A stretch of 64,000 nt of DNA from RGIG6919 sp045531905 (lineage in GTDB: Bacteria; Bacillota; Clostridia; Lachnospirales; Lachnospiraceae): assembly GCA_045531905.1 (NCBI GenBank), contig JAZSEY010000013.1, positions 62,001 through 126,000 of the forward strand, given 5' to 3'. Below the pieces are notes generated by a model, which had not been told where the DNA came from, did no database searches, and worked only from the letters and a program-made list of their open reading frames with translations. This document shows, piece by piece, positions 42,406 through 51,845 of this stretch. Each line of letters opens with the position of its first letter. Position 1 is the stretch's first letter. Position numbers and translations under genes: made by a program.

Positions 42406-42431
42406 ACATTATGGATTGATTTCAGTTTCAC

Positions 42432-42459
42432 TTGAAAATTATTCCATTCTGTATATAAT
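42432..42459 (+). promoter_or_regulatory. Sigma-A promoter before mbl
   Basis: TTGAAA (42432-42437), 16-nt spacer, TATAAT (42454-42459), 45 nt before the ATG. Confidence 0.65.
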
Positions 42460-42504
42460 GAACTATGGTTAAAAAAGTTTAGAATCCGCAGAAAGGGGAT
42501 TAAT

Positions 42505-43500
42505 ATGGCAAGTTCAGATATTGGAATTGATTTAGGTACCGCGAGTATACTTGTTTATGTAAAAGGCAAGGGAGTTGTTTTAAAGGAGCCTTCAGTAGTT
42601 GCCTACGATAGAGATTCAAATAAGATTATGGCGATTGGTGAGGAGGCACGTTTGATGCTTGGTAGAACACCGGGTAACATCGTAGCTGTTCGTCCACTTC
42701 GTCAGGGTGTTATTTCTGATTATACGATCACAGAGAAGATGTTAAAGTATTTCATTCAGAAGGCAGTCGGCAAGAGTTTCTTTGGTAGAAGACCACGTAT
42801 CAGTGTTTGTGTACCAAGTGGTGTAACAGAGGTTGAGAAGAAGGCGGTTGAGGATGCTACCTATAATGCAGGAGCCCGCGACGTGTCGATTATTGAGGAG
42901 CCTGTAGCTGCAGCGATTGGTGCAGGAATTGATATTGCCAGACCTTGTGGAAATATGATTGTAGATATCGGCGGTGGTACTGCTGATATTGCAGTTATTT
43001 CATTAGGTGGTACAGTAGTCAGCACGTCTATTAAGACAGCAGGCGATGACTTCGATGAAGCGATTGTACGTTACATGAGAAAACGTCACAATTTATTAAT
43101 CGGTGAGCGTACAGCTGAGGAGATTAAGATTAAGATTGGTACATGTTACAGAAGACCAGAGGAGATTACGTTAGACATTCGCGGACGTAATCTGGTAACA
43201 GGTCTTCCTAAGACCGTAACTGTTACATCTTCTGAGACGGAAGAAGCATTACGTGAAACGACAGCACAGATTGTGGAAGCTGTTCATAGTGTATTGGAGC
43301 GTACTCCGCCAGAGTTGGCAGCGGATATTGCTGACAGAGGTATCGTATTAACAGGCGGTGGTTCATTATTGCATGGTCTGGAAGAGTTGATTAGTGAAAA
43401 GACTGGTATTACAACCATGACAGCAGATGATCCATTGACAGCGGTTGCTATCGGAACCGGCAAGTATATTGAGTTTTTAAGCGGTAAGAGAAATGACTAG
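42505..43500 (+). CDS. mbl: Rod-shape actin homolog MreB/Mbl, 331 aa
   Basis: Bacterial actin that guides lateral wall synthesis. ATP-site motifs DIGIDLGTASILVY, VDIGGGTADIAVISLGG and GIVLTGGGSLLHGL are intact. In Bacillus the order is mbl-flhO-flhP, and the same order is seen here with flgF/flgG-like genes, so Mbl is preferred over MreB. A sigma-D-like and a sigma-A-like promoter precede it. GAAAGGGG lies before the ATG. Confidence 0.92.
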   Translation: MASSDIGIDLGTASILVYVKGKGVVLKEPSVVAYDRDSNKIMAIGEEARLMLGRTPGNIVAVRPLRQGVISDYTITEKMLKYFIQKAVGKSFFGRRPRISVCVPSGVTEVEKKAVEDATYNAGARDVSIIEEPVAAAIGAGIDIARPCGNMIVDIGGGTADIAVISLGGTVVSTSIKTAGDDFDEAIVRYMRKRHNLLIGERTAEEIKIKIGTCYRRPEEITLDIRGRNLVTGLPKTVTVTSSETEEALRETTAQIVEAVHSVLERTPPELAADIADRGIVLTGGGSLLHGLEELISEKTGITTMTADDPLTAVAIGTGKYIEFLSGKRND

Positions 43501-43546
43501 TATTTCGTTAGAGATACGACTTTAGTTTGTAGATAGGAGTGAGAAG

Positions 43547-44326
43547 ATGGTAAGAGCCCTTTATTCGGCGTGGACCGGTATGGTAAATGAACAAAAGCGT
43601 TTGGATGTTGTCAGTAACAACATGGCGAATGCAGATACTACCGGTTTCAAAAAAGTAGGTTCTACATCCCAATCCTTTGATGAAGAGCTGGCTGTTCGCT
43701 TCAATGATATGAATCGCGAGCATTTGCGAACTGCGGTGGGCACCTTAAATGGTGGCGTAAAAATAGGTGAAACCTATTTGGATTATTCGCAGGGCAGCCT
43801 CAAAATTACGGATGGGACCTATGACGTTGCGCTGGAAGGTTCTGGATTCTTTACCATTAGCACCACTGACAAGAACGGACAGACACATACCCGATATACT
43901 AGGGATGGTGCCTTTACTGTGACTAGGGATGGTTATCTTGTTACCAAGGATGGAGACAGTGTGTTAGGAACGGATGGTAATCCAATTCAGATTCCGGGAG
44001 CACAGACAGCGCAGGTTAGTATTGATGAGTTTGGCAATATTTATGCCAATGATCAGTATGTTAACCAATTTGCACTAGTAGACTTTGAGGATTATGACAC
44101 AGTGATTCTCTATGGCGAGAATATGTGGGAGACAACAGAAAACACCAATATCATTGCAGCAGATGTGCGTGTGCATCAAGGATACTTGGAAGCATCCAAT
44201 GTCAATGTTGTAGATGAGATGGTAGATATGATTGCAATCTCCAGAGCATATGAGACCAATCAAAAGATGATTAAGACAGTGGATACGGTGCTTGAAAAGG
44301 CATCCAATGAGATTGGTCGTGTATAG
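43547..44326 (+). CDS. flgF: Flagellar basal-body rod protein FlgF/FlhO-like, 259 aa
   Basis: Rod component exported by the flagellar secretion system. The N-terminal rod motif LDVVSNNMANADTTGFKK and C-terminal YLEASNVNVVDEMVDMIAISRAYETNQKMIKTVD are classic. Length matches proximal rod protein FlgF, or FlhO of Bacillus. TAGGAGTGAG lies before the ATG. flgG follows. Confidence 0.93.
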   Translation: MVRALYSAWTGMVNEQKRLDVVSNNMANADTTGFKKVGSTSQSFDEELAVRFNDMNREHLRTAVGTLNGGVKIGETYLDYSQGSLKITDGTYDVALEGSGFFTISTTDKNGQTHTRYTRDGAFTVTRDGYLVTKDGDSVLGTDGNPIQIPGAQTAQVSIDEFGNIYANDQYVNQFALVDFEDYDTVILYGENMWETTENTNIIAADVRVHQGYLEASNVNVVDEMVDMIAISRAYETNQKMIKTVDTVLEKASNEIGRV

Positions 44327-44359
44327 GTAATCATGAATAGTTAGAAAGGAGCAGTATTT

Positions 44360-45202
44360 ATGGTACGTTCTTTATGGTCTGCAGCTACCGGTATGAAGGC
44401 GCAGCAGACAAATGTAGATAATATTTCAAATAATATTGCAAATGTAAATACAGTAGGATACAAGACAAAAAAGGCTGAGTTTAAGTCTTTGCTTTATCAA
44501 ACATTACAGACAGAATCCACCAACAACGCTGCTGAGAATAAGCCAATTCAGGCGCAGGTTGGTACAGGTGCCCGTGTGGCTTCTATTACCAGTTCTTATA
44601 CGCAGGGAGCACTGACTGCCAGTGAGAGCCCTTATAGTGTGGCGATTGAAGGCGACGGCTTCTTTAAGGTACAAATGCCGGATGGTTCTATTGCATATAC
44701 TAGAGATGGTGATTTTACTGTTTCTCCTGTAGAGGGCGGTAACATGTTGGTAAATTCTCAGGGTTATGCAATTTTAGATCAGTATAATAATACAATTATC
44801 ATTCCGGATGATTATACTGCAAAGGATCTTTCTATTGGTCAGGCAGGAGAACTTTATCTGGAAGATGATGGTGTGGACAACAGAATGGTTCGCGTGAACG
44901 AAAACAATGAAGTGTTGTACGAGATGAATATCGGTATCGTACAGTTTAATAATCCGACGGGATTAGATTCTTTAGGAGGCAATCTGTTAGGTGAGACTGT
45001 TGCATCCGGCGCACCATTAGAAGAATCCCTTACAGAGGGATTGACAAGAAGTAAGATGCATCAGTATTATTTAGAGGGTTCTAATGTGCAGGTGGTTGAT
45101 GAGATGGTAAATCTTATCGTAGCCCAGAGAGCATATGAGATGAATTCCAAGATGATTACTACATCAGATGAGATGATGCAACAGGCAAATAACCTTAGAT
45201 AG
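44360..45202 (+). CDS. flgG: Flagellar distal rod protein FlgG/FlhP-like, 280 aa
   Basis: Paralog of the preceding gene product, with QQTNVDNISNNIANVNTVGYK at the N-terminus and the typical LEGSNVQVVDEMVNLIVAQRAYEMNSK near the end. The FlgG-specific insertion and length fit. AAAGGAG lies before the ATG. It works with FlgF and FlgJ in rod assembly. Confidence 0.94.
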   Translation: MVRSLWSAATGMKAQQTNVDNISNNIANVNTVGYKTKKAEFKSLLYQTLQTESTNNAAENKPIQAQVGTGARVASITSSYTQGALTASESPYSVAIEGDGFFKVQMPDGSIAYTRDGDFTVSPVEGGNMLVNSQGYAILDQYNNTIIIPDDYTAKDLSIGQAGELYLEDDGVDNRMVRVNENNEVLYEMNIGIVQFNNPTGLDSLGGNLLGETVASGAPLEESLTEGLTRSKMHQYYLEGSNVQVVDEMVNLIVAQRAYEMNSKMITTSDEMMQQANNLR

Positions 45203-45221
45203 TTTGTAAGGGGTTGATGAT

Positions 45222-45668
45222 ATGTCGATTGGTTTAAATACATCATATACAAATTATTATGATACATATTCAGATTCAAAAACAGAGAGTTTAAAAGATT
45301 CCTTGGCTTCCAAAGATTTGAAGAATTCTTCTGATGAAGAATTGATGGAAGTTTGTAAGAGCTTTGAAGCGTATTTTGTGGAACAGATGTACAAAGCGAT
45401 GGAAAAGACGATAGACAAGGAAGAGGAAGAAGATACCATGTTGAGCGCTTCTGCGTACACAGATTATTTTGGCGATATGCTGACCCAGGAGTATGCAGAA
45501 CTAGCAACCGATGAATCTGATTTTGGAATCGCAAAGTTGCTTTATGAACAATTGAAGCGAAATGTATCAGAAGAAATTGTGCCGGCGAAGCAAGAAAATA
45601 AGGTGGAACAAACAGATACTTCATCTGATGCCTCCAATGCTGATTCGTCAACAGGGGCACAAGTGTAG
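45222..45668 (+). CDS. flgJ: Rod-binding protein FlgJ-like, N-terminal domain only, 148 aa
   Basis: Has the rod-binding region CKSFEAYFVEQMYKAMEKTI and YTDYFGDMLTQEYAELA. The muramidase domain of enterobacterial FlgJ is absent, as in most Firmicutes. It is the rod cap or scaffold. The C-terminal tail is Ser/Asp-rich. AAGGGG lies before the ATG. Confidence 0.88.
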   Translation: MSIGLNTSYTNYYDTYSDSKTESLKDSLASKDLKNSSDEELMEVCKSFEAYFVEQMYKAMEKTIDKEEEEDTMLSASAYTDYFGDMLTQEYAELATDESDFGIAKLLYEQLKRNVSEEIVPAKQENKVEQTDTSSDASNADSSTGAQV

Positions 45669-45676
45669 TAATGCAT

Positions 45677-45713
45677 AAAAGCCAAGAGATTATCGAATCT
45701 TTTGGCTTTTTTC
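45677..45713 (+). terminator. Rho-independent terminator after flgJ
   Basis: AAAAGCCAA-AGATT with AATCT-TTGGCTTTT (45677-45710), followed by TTC. Closes the mbl-flgF-flgG-flgJ unit. Confidence 0.8.
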
Positions 45714-45746
45714 TATATTATTATTTCTTTGAAAAGAGGAAGCTTC

Positions 45747-47996
45747 ATGACCAAGGAAGGTTACATTGAGAAAATTGTATATCAGAATGCAGAAAATGGC
45801 TACACGGTTCTTAGTGTATCCACAGAGGATGGCGATGACATGTTTGTGGGATATATGAGCGGTGTGGCAGAGGGAAGTTATATTATTGCTGAATGTGAAG
45901 AAGTGGATCATCCAAAGTATAGTGTGCAATACAAAGTGTCGTCTTATGAAATTCAGATGCCGGATGATTTGTTGGGGATTGAACGATATTTAGGCTCCGG
46001 TGTTATAAAAGGTATTGGCGAAGTCATGGCAAAGAAGATTGTCAAAACCTTTAAGATGGACACGTTCCGGGTGATTGAAGAAGAACCGGAACGATTGGCT
46101 GACATAAAAGGGATTTCCATGAAGAAGGCACAGGATATTGCTATTCAGTTCCGAGAAAAACAGGAACTTAGGGATGCCATGGTTTATCTTGGCAGATTTG
46201 ATATATCTCCACAGATGGCTGTTCGAATATATGAAGAATATGGAAGCGATATGTACGGTGTTATTGAAACAAACCCATACAAAATTGCTGAGGATGTTTC
46301 GGGAATTGGTTTTAAGACTGCGGATGCCATAGCATTAAAAGCAGGGATTGGAATCAATTCTGATTTTCGATGTAGAGCAGCTATGGTGTTTTGTTTAACC
46401 CAAGCTTCAACCATGGGACACATATATTTACCAAAGCATTTGCTGTATCGAAAAGTGCAGGAATTATTGACGCCGGAGGGGCATTATCAGGAAGAACTTC
46501 CAGAAAGTGTTTTTCAGAAGTTGCTGGATGATTTGGCGATAGAACGCAAGGTTATCATCAAGGAACTAGATAATCAGGAGATTGTGTATAATTCCCAGTT
46601 ATATCACATGGAACTGGACATTGCCAGAATGCTTCTGGATTTGGATATTTCAGAGGATGTTCCAGAGATTGAATTAGAACAGGCGATTAGGAAACTGGAA
46701 AAACAACAAGATATTGAGTTGGATTCTATGCAGGCAGATGCGGTAAAGACTGCGGCGAGAAATGGATTTACCGTGGTGACAGGCGGCCCTGGTACGGGTA
46801 AAACCACTACGATTCATACAATTATTGAATATTTTGACATGGAAGGCATGTCTTTGCTGTTAGCGGCTCCAACTGGGCGTGCAGCAAAACGAATTACGGA
46901 AACTTCCGGATATTCGGCTCAGACGATACATCGTATGTTGGAGATTACCGGTGGCGGCGAAGAGGAAACTGGTTATCATTTTGAGAGAAATCAGATGAAT
47001 CCTCTTGAAACAGATGTCATTATTATTGATGAAGCATCTATGATAGATACCTATCTGATGCATGCACTTTTGAAAGCAATTATGCCGGGAACTCATTTGA
47101 TATTGGTTGGTGATGAAAATCAGTTGCCTTCAGTTGGTCCGGGAAATGTGCTTCGAGATATTTTAGGGGCAGATTGTTTTCAGGTTTGTAGATTGACCAA
47201 AATATTCCGGCAGGCTGAGGATAGTGCTATTGTGGTAAATGCCCACAAAATCAATGAAGGCAAACAAATTGCTATGGATAACAAGAGCAAGGATTTTTTT
47301 ATGCTACAAAGAATGAGTCCTATGGCAATTACAGATGAAATTTGCAAGCTTGTAAAGACAAGTTTGCCTGGGTATGTCAAAGTAAGTTCGCAGGAAATTC
47401 AGGTATTGACGCCGAAACGGACCGGCGAGTTAAGTGTAGAAAGTTTGAATCCTGTGTTGCAGGAACTGTTGAATCCTGCAGCGGAAGGTAAACAGGAGAA
47501 GGTGATGCATGGAACTATTTTCCGTGAGGGAGACAAGGTCATGCAGATAAAAAATGACTATAAATTAGACTGGGTAATTAAGAGTAAAAAAGGCGGCTTC
47601 ATTAAGGATAGTGGACAGGGCGTTTTTAATGGCGATATGGGAATCATTCAAAGAATCAACGATTATTCGCAGACAATTACGGTGTTATTTGATGATAATA
47701 AGGAAGTTGAGTATGCCTATTCTCAGATGGATGAGTTGGAATTGGCATATGCAATTACCGTACACAAATCTCAGGGTAGCGAATATCCTGCGGTGGTGTT
47801 GCCTTTGTTTTCAGGTCCGAGGTTATTATTTAACAGAAATCTGCTTTATACAGCCGTGACCCGTGCGAAACAATGTGTTGTATTAGTGGGAAGTGCAAGA
47901 ATGGTGAGTCTGATGATTGATAATAGCGAGAGCCAGAGCCGATATTCCAGTCTGCATTTACGGTTACAGGAATTAGGAGGTATGGATTGCGATTGA
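45747..47996 (+). CDS. recD2: RecD2-type ATP-dependent DNA helicase, 749 aa
   Basis: SF1B 5'-3' helicase active in DNA repair without RecBC. N-terminal OB-like region (residues 1-85) then helix-hairpin-helix repeats, then Walker A VVTGGPGTGKTTTIHT near residue 345, DEASMID (motif II) and the late VHKSQGSEYPAVVLPL (motif V). The start at 45747 is chosen over 45702 because AGAGGAAG lies before it and the family starts there. It overlaps comFC by 10 nt, so the two are coupled. Confidence 0.94.
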   Translation: MTKEGYIEKIVYQNAENGYTVLSVSTEDGDDMFVGYMSGVAEGSYIIAECEEVDHPKYSVQYKVSSYEIQMPDDLLGIERYLGSGVIKGIGEVMAKKIVKTFKMDTFRVIEEEPERLADIKGISMKKAQDIAIQFREKQELRDAMVYLGRFDISPQMAVRIYEEYGSDMYGVIETNPYKIAEDVSGIGFKTADAIALKAGIGINSDFRCRAAMVFCLTQASTMGHIYLPKHLLYRKVQELLTPEGHYQEELPESVFQKLLDDLAIERKVIIKELDNQEIVYNSQLYHMELDIARMLLDLDISEDVPEIELEQAIRKLEKQQDIELDSMQADAVKTAARNGFTVVTGGPGTGKTTTIHTIIEYFDMEGMSLLLAAPTGRAAKRITETSGYSAQTIHRMLEITGGGEEETGYHFERNQMNPLETDVIIIDEASMIDTYLMHALLKAIMPGTHLILVGDENQLPSVGPGNVLRDILGADCFQVCRLTKIFRQAEDSAIVVNAHKINEGKQIAMDNKSKDFFMLQRMSPMAITDEICKLVKTSLPGYVKVSSQEIQVLTPKRTGELSVESLNPVLQELLNPAAEGKQEKVMHGTIFREGDKVMQIKNDYKLDWVIKSKKGGFIKDSGQGVFNGDMGIIQRINDYSQTITVLFDDNKEVEYAYSQMDELELAYAITVHKSQGSEYPAVVLPLFSGPRLLFNRNLLYTAVTRAKQCVVLVGSARMVSLMIDNSESQSRYSSLHLRLQELGGMDCD

Positions 47997-48709
47997 GCAA
48001 ACTTTCGGATATTGTAGTAGATTTGTTATATCCCAGACGTTGTCCGGTGTGTCGGGATATTGTATCAAAGGGGAAAATCGTCTGCAAAGAATGTGTAGAT
48101 AAACTGAACTACGTTCAGCCCCCGTATTGCTATAAGTGTGGTAAGCATATTGATTCAGAGGAAATGGAGTATTGTGATGACTGTAAAAAAGAGGTCAGGC
48201 GATATCGAAAGGGATTTCCGGTATTCGAGTATCACGGTGCTATCAAAGAAAGTGTAATGGCGTTTAAATATAAAAATAAACGGGAATATGCAGTGTTTTA
48301 CGCAGAAGAGATTATGAAAAAACATGGCGAAGCATTGGAACAGGTTGGTGCAGACGCGTTGATTCCGGTGCCGGTACATAAAAAGAAGCGTAGAATGCGA
48401 GGGTATAATCAGGCTGAGGTGCTGGCAAAAGCCTTGGCAAAACGACTTAATGTTCCATATTGTAACAATACTTTGGTGCGTGTAGAAAATACAAAAGTGC
48501 AGAAACTGCTAGATCATAATCAACGGAAAAAGAATTTAAAAAGGGCTTTTAAAAGAGTGCAAGATGGTGTAAAATTAAAGACAGTGATATTGGTGGATGA
48601 TATATACACATCAGGGGCGACAATTGAGGCCTGCACAGAAGTATTATTGGCAACGGGGATTGAGGAAGTATACTATGTGAGTGTATGTATTGGAAAAGGC
48701 CAATCATGA
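47987..48709 (+). CDS. comFC: ComF-family phosphoribosyltransferase-like protein, 240 aa
   Basis: N-terminal zinc fingers CPVCRDIV...CKEC and CYKCGKHI...CDDC (residues about 15-60), then a PRTase domain with PVPVHKKKRRMRGYNQAE and VILVDDIYTSGAT. ComFC helps DNA uptake in competent Bacillus. The start is TTG at 47987 with AGGAGG upstream; the TTG at 47993 is an alternative. Overlaps recD2; yvyF follows, as in Bacillus. Confidence 0.9.
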   Translation: MRLSKLSDIVVDLLYPRRCPVCRDIVSKGKIVCKECVDKLNYVQPPYCYKCGKHIDSEEMEYCDDCKKEVRRYRKGFPVFEYHGAIKESVMAFKYKNKREYAVFYAEEIMKKHGEALEQVGADALIPVPVHKKKRRMRGYNQAEVLAKALAKRLNVPYCNNTLVRVENTKVQKLLDHNQRKKNLKRAFKRVQDGVKLKTVILVDDIYTSGATIEACTEVLLATGIEEVYYVSVCIGKGQS

Positions 48710-48727
48710 CAGATAGGAGGTACAACT

Positions 48728-49126
48728 ATGGATATTAGAAATTGTAAGAATTGTGGAAGAATGTTTAATTATGTTGGTTCACCGGTTTGTCCAAACTGTG
48801 CGAACACATTGGAGGATAAGTTCCAGCAGGTGAAAAAGTATGTAGAAGAGAACCCTGGTGCGAACATTCAGATGGTAGCAGAGGAGAACGAAGTATCTAC
48901 CCACCAGATTCGTCAGTGGATTCGTCAGGAGCGTTTGGCGTTCTCAGATGACTCTATGGTAGGTTTGAACTGTGAGAAGTGTGGAACCTTAATTAAGACA
49001 GGCCGTTTCTGTGACCAGTGTAAGATGAGCCTTGGTAATGCATTGGCAGATTCTATTAGAGGTCCAGAACCAGTATTTGAGAAAAAGAAAAAAGAAAGTG
49101 CAAGAATGCGTTTCTTAGATAAATAA
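48728..49126 (+). CDS. yvyF: Flagellar operon protein YvyF, 132 aa
   Basis: Matches the TIGR03826 family: CKNCGRMFNYVGSPVCPNC zinc ribbon at the start, helix-turn-helix-like EENEVSTHQIRQWIRQERL in the middle and a second ribbon CEKCGTLIKTGRFCDQC. Found between comFC and flgM in Bacillus, as here. It may regulate flagellar assembly or motility; the mechanism is not settled. A terminator follows. Confidence 0.9.
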   Translation: MDIRNCKNCGRMFNYVGSPVCPNCANTLEDKFQQVKKYVEENPGANIQMVAEENEVSTHQIRQWIRQERLAFSDDSMVGLNCEKCGTLIKTGRFCDQCKMSLGNALADSIRGPEPVFEKKKKESARMRFLDK

Positions 49127-49144
49127 GTTTATACATATGAAGAG

Positions 49145-49168
49145 AGAGCCGTTGGCTCTTTCTTTTTT
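49145..49168 (+). terminator. Rho-independent terminator after yvyF
   Basis: AGAGCC (49145-49150), loop GTT, GGCTCT (49154-49159), then TTCTTTTTTT. Confidence 0.85.
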
Positions 49169-49179
49169 TGAAAAAACGT

Positions 49180-49207
49180 TAATTTATTAAGAGAAACATC
49201 CGATAAC
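49180..49207 (+). promoter_or_regulatory. Sigma-D-like promoter of flgM
   Basis: TAAT (49180-49183), 15-nt spacer, TCCGATAAC core (49199-49207). Resembles Bacillus TAAA-N15-GCCGATAT. Confidence 0.65.
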
Positions 49208-49280
49208 ATTAATGTAGAAACTTATTTTATAGCTATTTCTATGCGAAAATGGCACAAAATTCAAGGAGGAAGGTGTTATT

Positions 49281-49547
49281 ATGCGAATAGACGCTTATAA
49301 CCAAATTAACAATTATTACAACGCAAGCACTAGAAAGACAACACAGAAGTCTAAGACTTCCACAGGTACTATGGACCAGGTTTCTTTCTCATCTGTTGCA
49401 AAGGATTTGCAGACAGCAAAGGCGGCAGCCGCAAACACACCTGATGTAAGAGCGGATAAGATTGCAGATATTAAGGCAAGATTAGAGGCTGGCACTTATC
49501 AGGTAAGTGGAGAGGCATTTGCAGACAAGATTTTGGCTGCTCTTTAA
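49281..49547 (+). CDS. flgM: Anti-sigma-28 factor FlgM, 88 aa
   Basis: Binds the flagellar sigma factor (sigma-D/FliA) until the hook is complete. The C-terminal sigma-binding part DKIADIKARLEAGTYQVSGEAFADKIL is diagnostic; the N-terminus is disordered and Thr/Lys-rich. AAGGAGGAAGG lies before the ATG. It has its own sigma-D-like promoter, giving feedback. flgN follows. Confidence 0.93.
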   Translation: MRIDAYNQINNYYNASTRKTTQKSKTSTGTMDQVSFSSVAKDLQTAKAAAANTPDVRADKIADIKARLEAGTYQVSGEAFADKILAAL

Positions 49548-49580
49548 TGAGAGAGACATCGTTGGAAAGGAAAAGTAGTT

Positions 49581-50096
49581 ATGGCAAGTTTAATGGAAGA
49601 ATTGATTGACGTGTTGGATAAGGAATGCCAGCAATACGATGCCTTGTTAAAGGTGGCACTTGAAAAAACCAGTGTTATCATTTCCAACGATTTGGAGAGG
49701 TTGCAGAGCATCACAAACCAGGAACAAGGGATTCTGGATATTCTTGTGAATTTAGACAAGAAAAGAGATGCCTGCATGAATGACATTGCTGCGGTACTGA
49801 ACAAGAAAGCGAATCGATTAACGATTACGAATATTGTGGAATTGATGGCTGGGCAGCCAGAATATCAAAAACCGTTGGCAAAACTTCATGACAAGTTGTT
49901 GGATTTGGCGTTGCAGTTGCGTCGAATTACAACGCACAATCAAGACCTTTTAAAGGACGCGATTGAGATGACAGAATTTGACATCAATTTAATTCAGAGT
50001 ATGAATCAGGCTCCGGAGACGGCAAACTATGCAAAAGGCAGTTATAGCGGCGACACTTTGGGAGCAGCGGTATCTAAGTTTGATACCAAACAGTAA
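49581..50096 (+). CDS. flgN: FlgN-family export chaperone, 171 aa
   Basis: Cytoplasmic helical protein that escorts FlgK and FlgL to the export gate. The region LDKECQQYDALLKVALEKTSVII and long helices fit FlgN. Position between flgM and flgK, as in Bacillus yvyG. AAAGGAAAAG lies before the ATG. Confidence 0.85.
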   Translation: MASLMEELIDVLDKECQQYDALLKVALEKTSVIISNDLERLQSITNQEQGILDILVNLDKKRDACMNDIAAVLNKKANRLTITNIVELMAGQPEYQKPLAKLHDKLLDLALQLRRITTHNQDLLKDAIEMTEFDINLIQSMNQAPETANYAKGSYSGDTLGAAVSKFDTKQ

Positions 50097-50115
50097 GTAG
50101 TAAAGAGGTGAGAGT

Positions 50116-51810
50116 ATGGCAGGTTCCATGGGACGTATGTTTATTGGTGTTTCAGGCTTACAGGCAAACCAATATGCAATGAATACCACAGCACACAATT
50201 TAGCAAACCTTGAGACGGAAGGTTATTCCAGACAGCAGGTATTAATGACAGACACCCATTATCAGAAGATACATCTGACGGCGATTAATACCGCACAGAC
50301 AGGAACCGGTACTAAGTATAAACTTTCCAGACAGTTGAGAGATGATTTGTTGGATCGTAGTTATCGTTTGGAAAACGGTAGACAGAGTTATTATGAAACT
50401 ATGTATAATAACATTTACGAGGTGCAGGACTATTTTGGAGAGTTGCAGGGAAGTACCTTCCAAAGCAATATGGAAGATTTGTGGACTTCATTGCAGGAGT
50501 TGTCGAAGGATACCAATAACGTAACCAATCGAAGTGCGTTTATTGCGTACGCAGGCAATTTTATCACTAAGGCAAATGAGATTTATGAATCACTGGTTTC
50601 GTACCAGGAAAACATGAACTTTGAAATAGAAGAACAGGTTAAGAAGATTAATGACCTGGCAGAAACCATTTTCAAGTTGAACCAGGAGGTTGTGAAGGTT
50701 GAAGGTGGTAATATTGAGAAGGCAAACGACTACAAAGATCAACGAAACAAAGCGATTGATGAGTTGAGTGCCATTATAGATGTGGATGTACATGAGAATG
50801 GTGACGGTTCTATCGATGTATTTGTGGAAAATAGAGTTTTGGTAACCACATCAAATGTATTTAAGATGGAGACCGTTCCGGTGGAGCCGGGTAGCCCGTT
50901 GGTAAAACCAGTTTGGGTAGATGACCAGTCCAATGTCATTGATACATCGAAGATTCCATCTGCAGCCATTAAGACAGATGTTGGTTCTTTAAAGGGTTTA
51001 TTAATGTCCAGAGGCTATGAGTTGCCGAATTATCTGGATGTTCCAATCGACGGTACCCAAGCCGAGATTGATAATTACAACATGAATTTGGAACCATATT
51101 CCATTGCCAATATTATTGCACAGTTTGATGTATTGATTAACGGTATTGTAACTGCTATCAACGACAAACTTTGTCCAAACAAAGAAGTGACGTTGGATGA
51201 TGGTACTACCATTACCATTTTGGATGAAGATGTGGCTGGCGTTGGTATGGGTGAAGGTAACGAGATTCCAGGTACAGAGTTGTTTGTTAGAACCGGTTCT
51301 GAGCGTTATACCGAACGACAGGTAGTGATTAACGGCGAGACAGTTACTGTAAAGGAATATAACGCAGAGGATCCAAGTGATAGAGATTCGTTATATACAG
51401 TTGGTTATATCAAGTTAAATGATGAATTGGTAAATAATCCAAGCTTACTGCCATTTAGTACATTGGATGGCGGAGAGGCGCAGGATAAAGTAAAGGATTT
51501 ATTGGATTTATGGGATGCAGAGTTCACCAGATTAAATCCGGATTCGCTGGTAAATGAAACCTTTAGTAGTTACTACGCAGCTATGATTGATGATTTTGCC
51601 AACAGGGCATACACCTATGATGCCATTGCGAAAAGCGCAGAACAGGCAACGTTTGAATATGACAATGCAAGACAGCAGCAATTGGGTGTTTCATCAGATG
51701 AGGAATTAACAAATTTAATTAAGTTCCAGCAGGCGTATAACGCATCTTCCAGATACATTACAGTAGTATCAGAGATGTTAGAGCATATTATTGAAAAATT
51801 AGGCAGCTAA
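50116..51810 (+). CDS. flgK: Hook-filament junction protein FlgK, first copy, 564 aa
   Basis: Exported protein that joins hook and filament. N-terminal MFIGVSGLQANQYAMNTTAHNLANLETEGYSRQQ and C-terminal LIKFQQAYNASSRYITVVSEMLEHIIEKLG are the paired end motifs of FlgK. GAGGTG lies before the ATG. A second FlgK gene follows 35 nt later, which is not usual. Confidence 0.93.
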   Translation: MAGSMGRMFIGVSGLQANQYAMNTTAHNLANLETEGYSRQQVLMTDTHYQKIHLTAINTAQTGTGTKYKLSRQLRDDLLDRSYRLENGRQSYYETMYNNIYEVQDYFGELQGSTFQSNMEDLWTSLQELSKDTNNVTNRSAFIAYAGNFITKANEIYESLVSYQENMNFEIEEQVKKINDLAETIFKLNQEVVKVEGGNIEKANDYKDQRNKAIDELSAIIDVDVHENGDGSIDVFVENRVLVTTSNVFKMETVPVEPGSPLVKPVWVDDQSNVIDTSKIPSAAIKTDVGSLKGLLMSRGYELPNYLDVPIDGTQAEIDNYNMNLEPYSIANIIAQFDVLINGIVTAINDKLCPNKEVTLDDGTTITILDEDVAGVGMGEGNEIPGTELFVRTGSERYTERQVVINGETVTVKEYNAEDPSDRDSLYTVGYIKLNDELVNNPSLLPFSTLDGGEAQDKVKDLLDLWDAEFTRLNPDSLVNETFSSYYAAMIDDFANRAYTYDAIAKSAEQATFEYDNARQQQLGVSSDEELTNLIKFQQAYNASSRYITVVSEMLEHIIEKLGS

Positions 51811-51845
51811 TATTTTAGCATAAGCGAAAAGAAAGGGTGACACGT

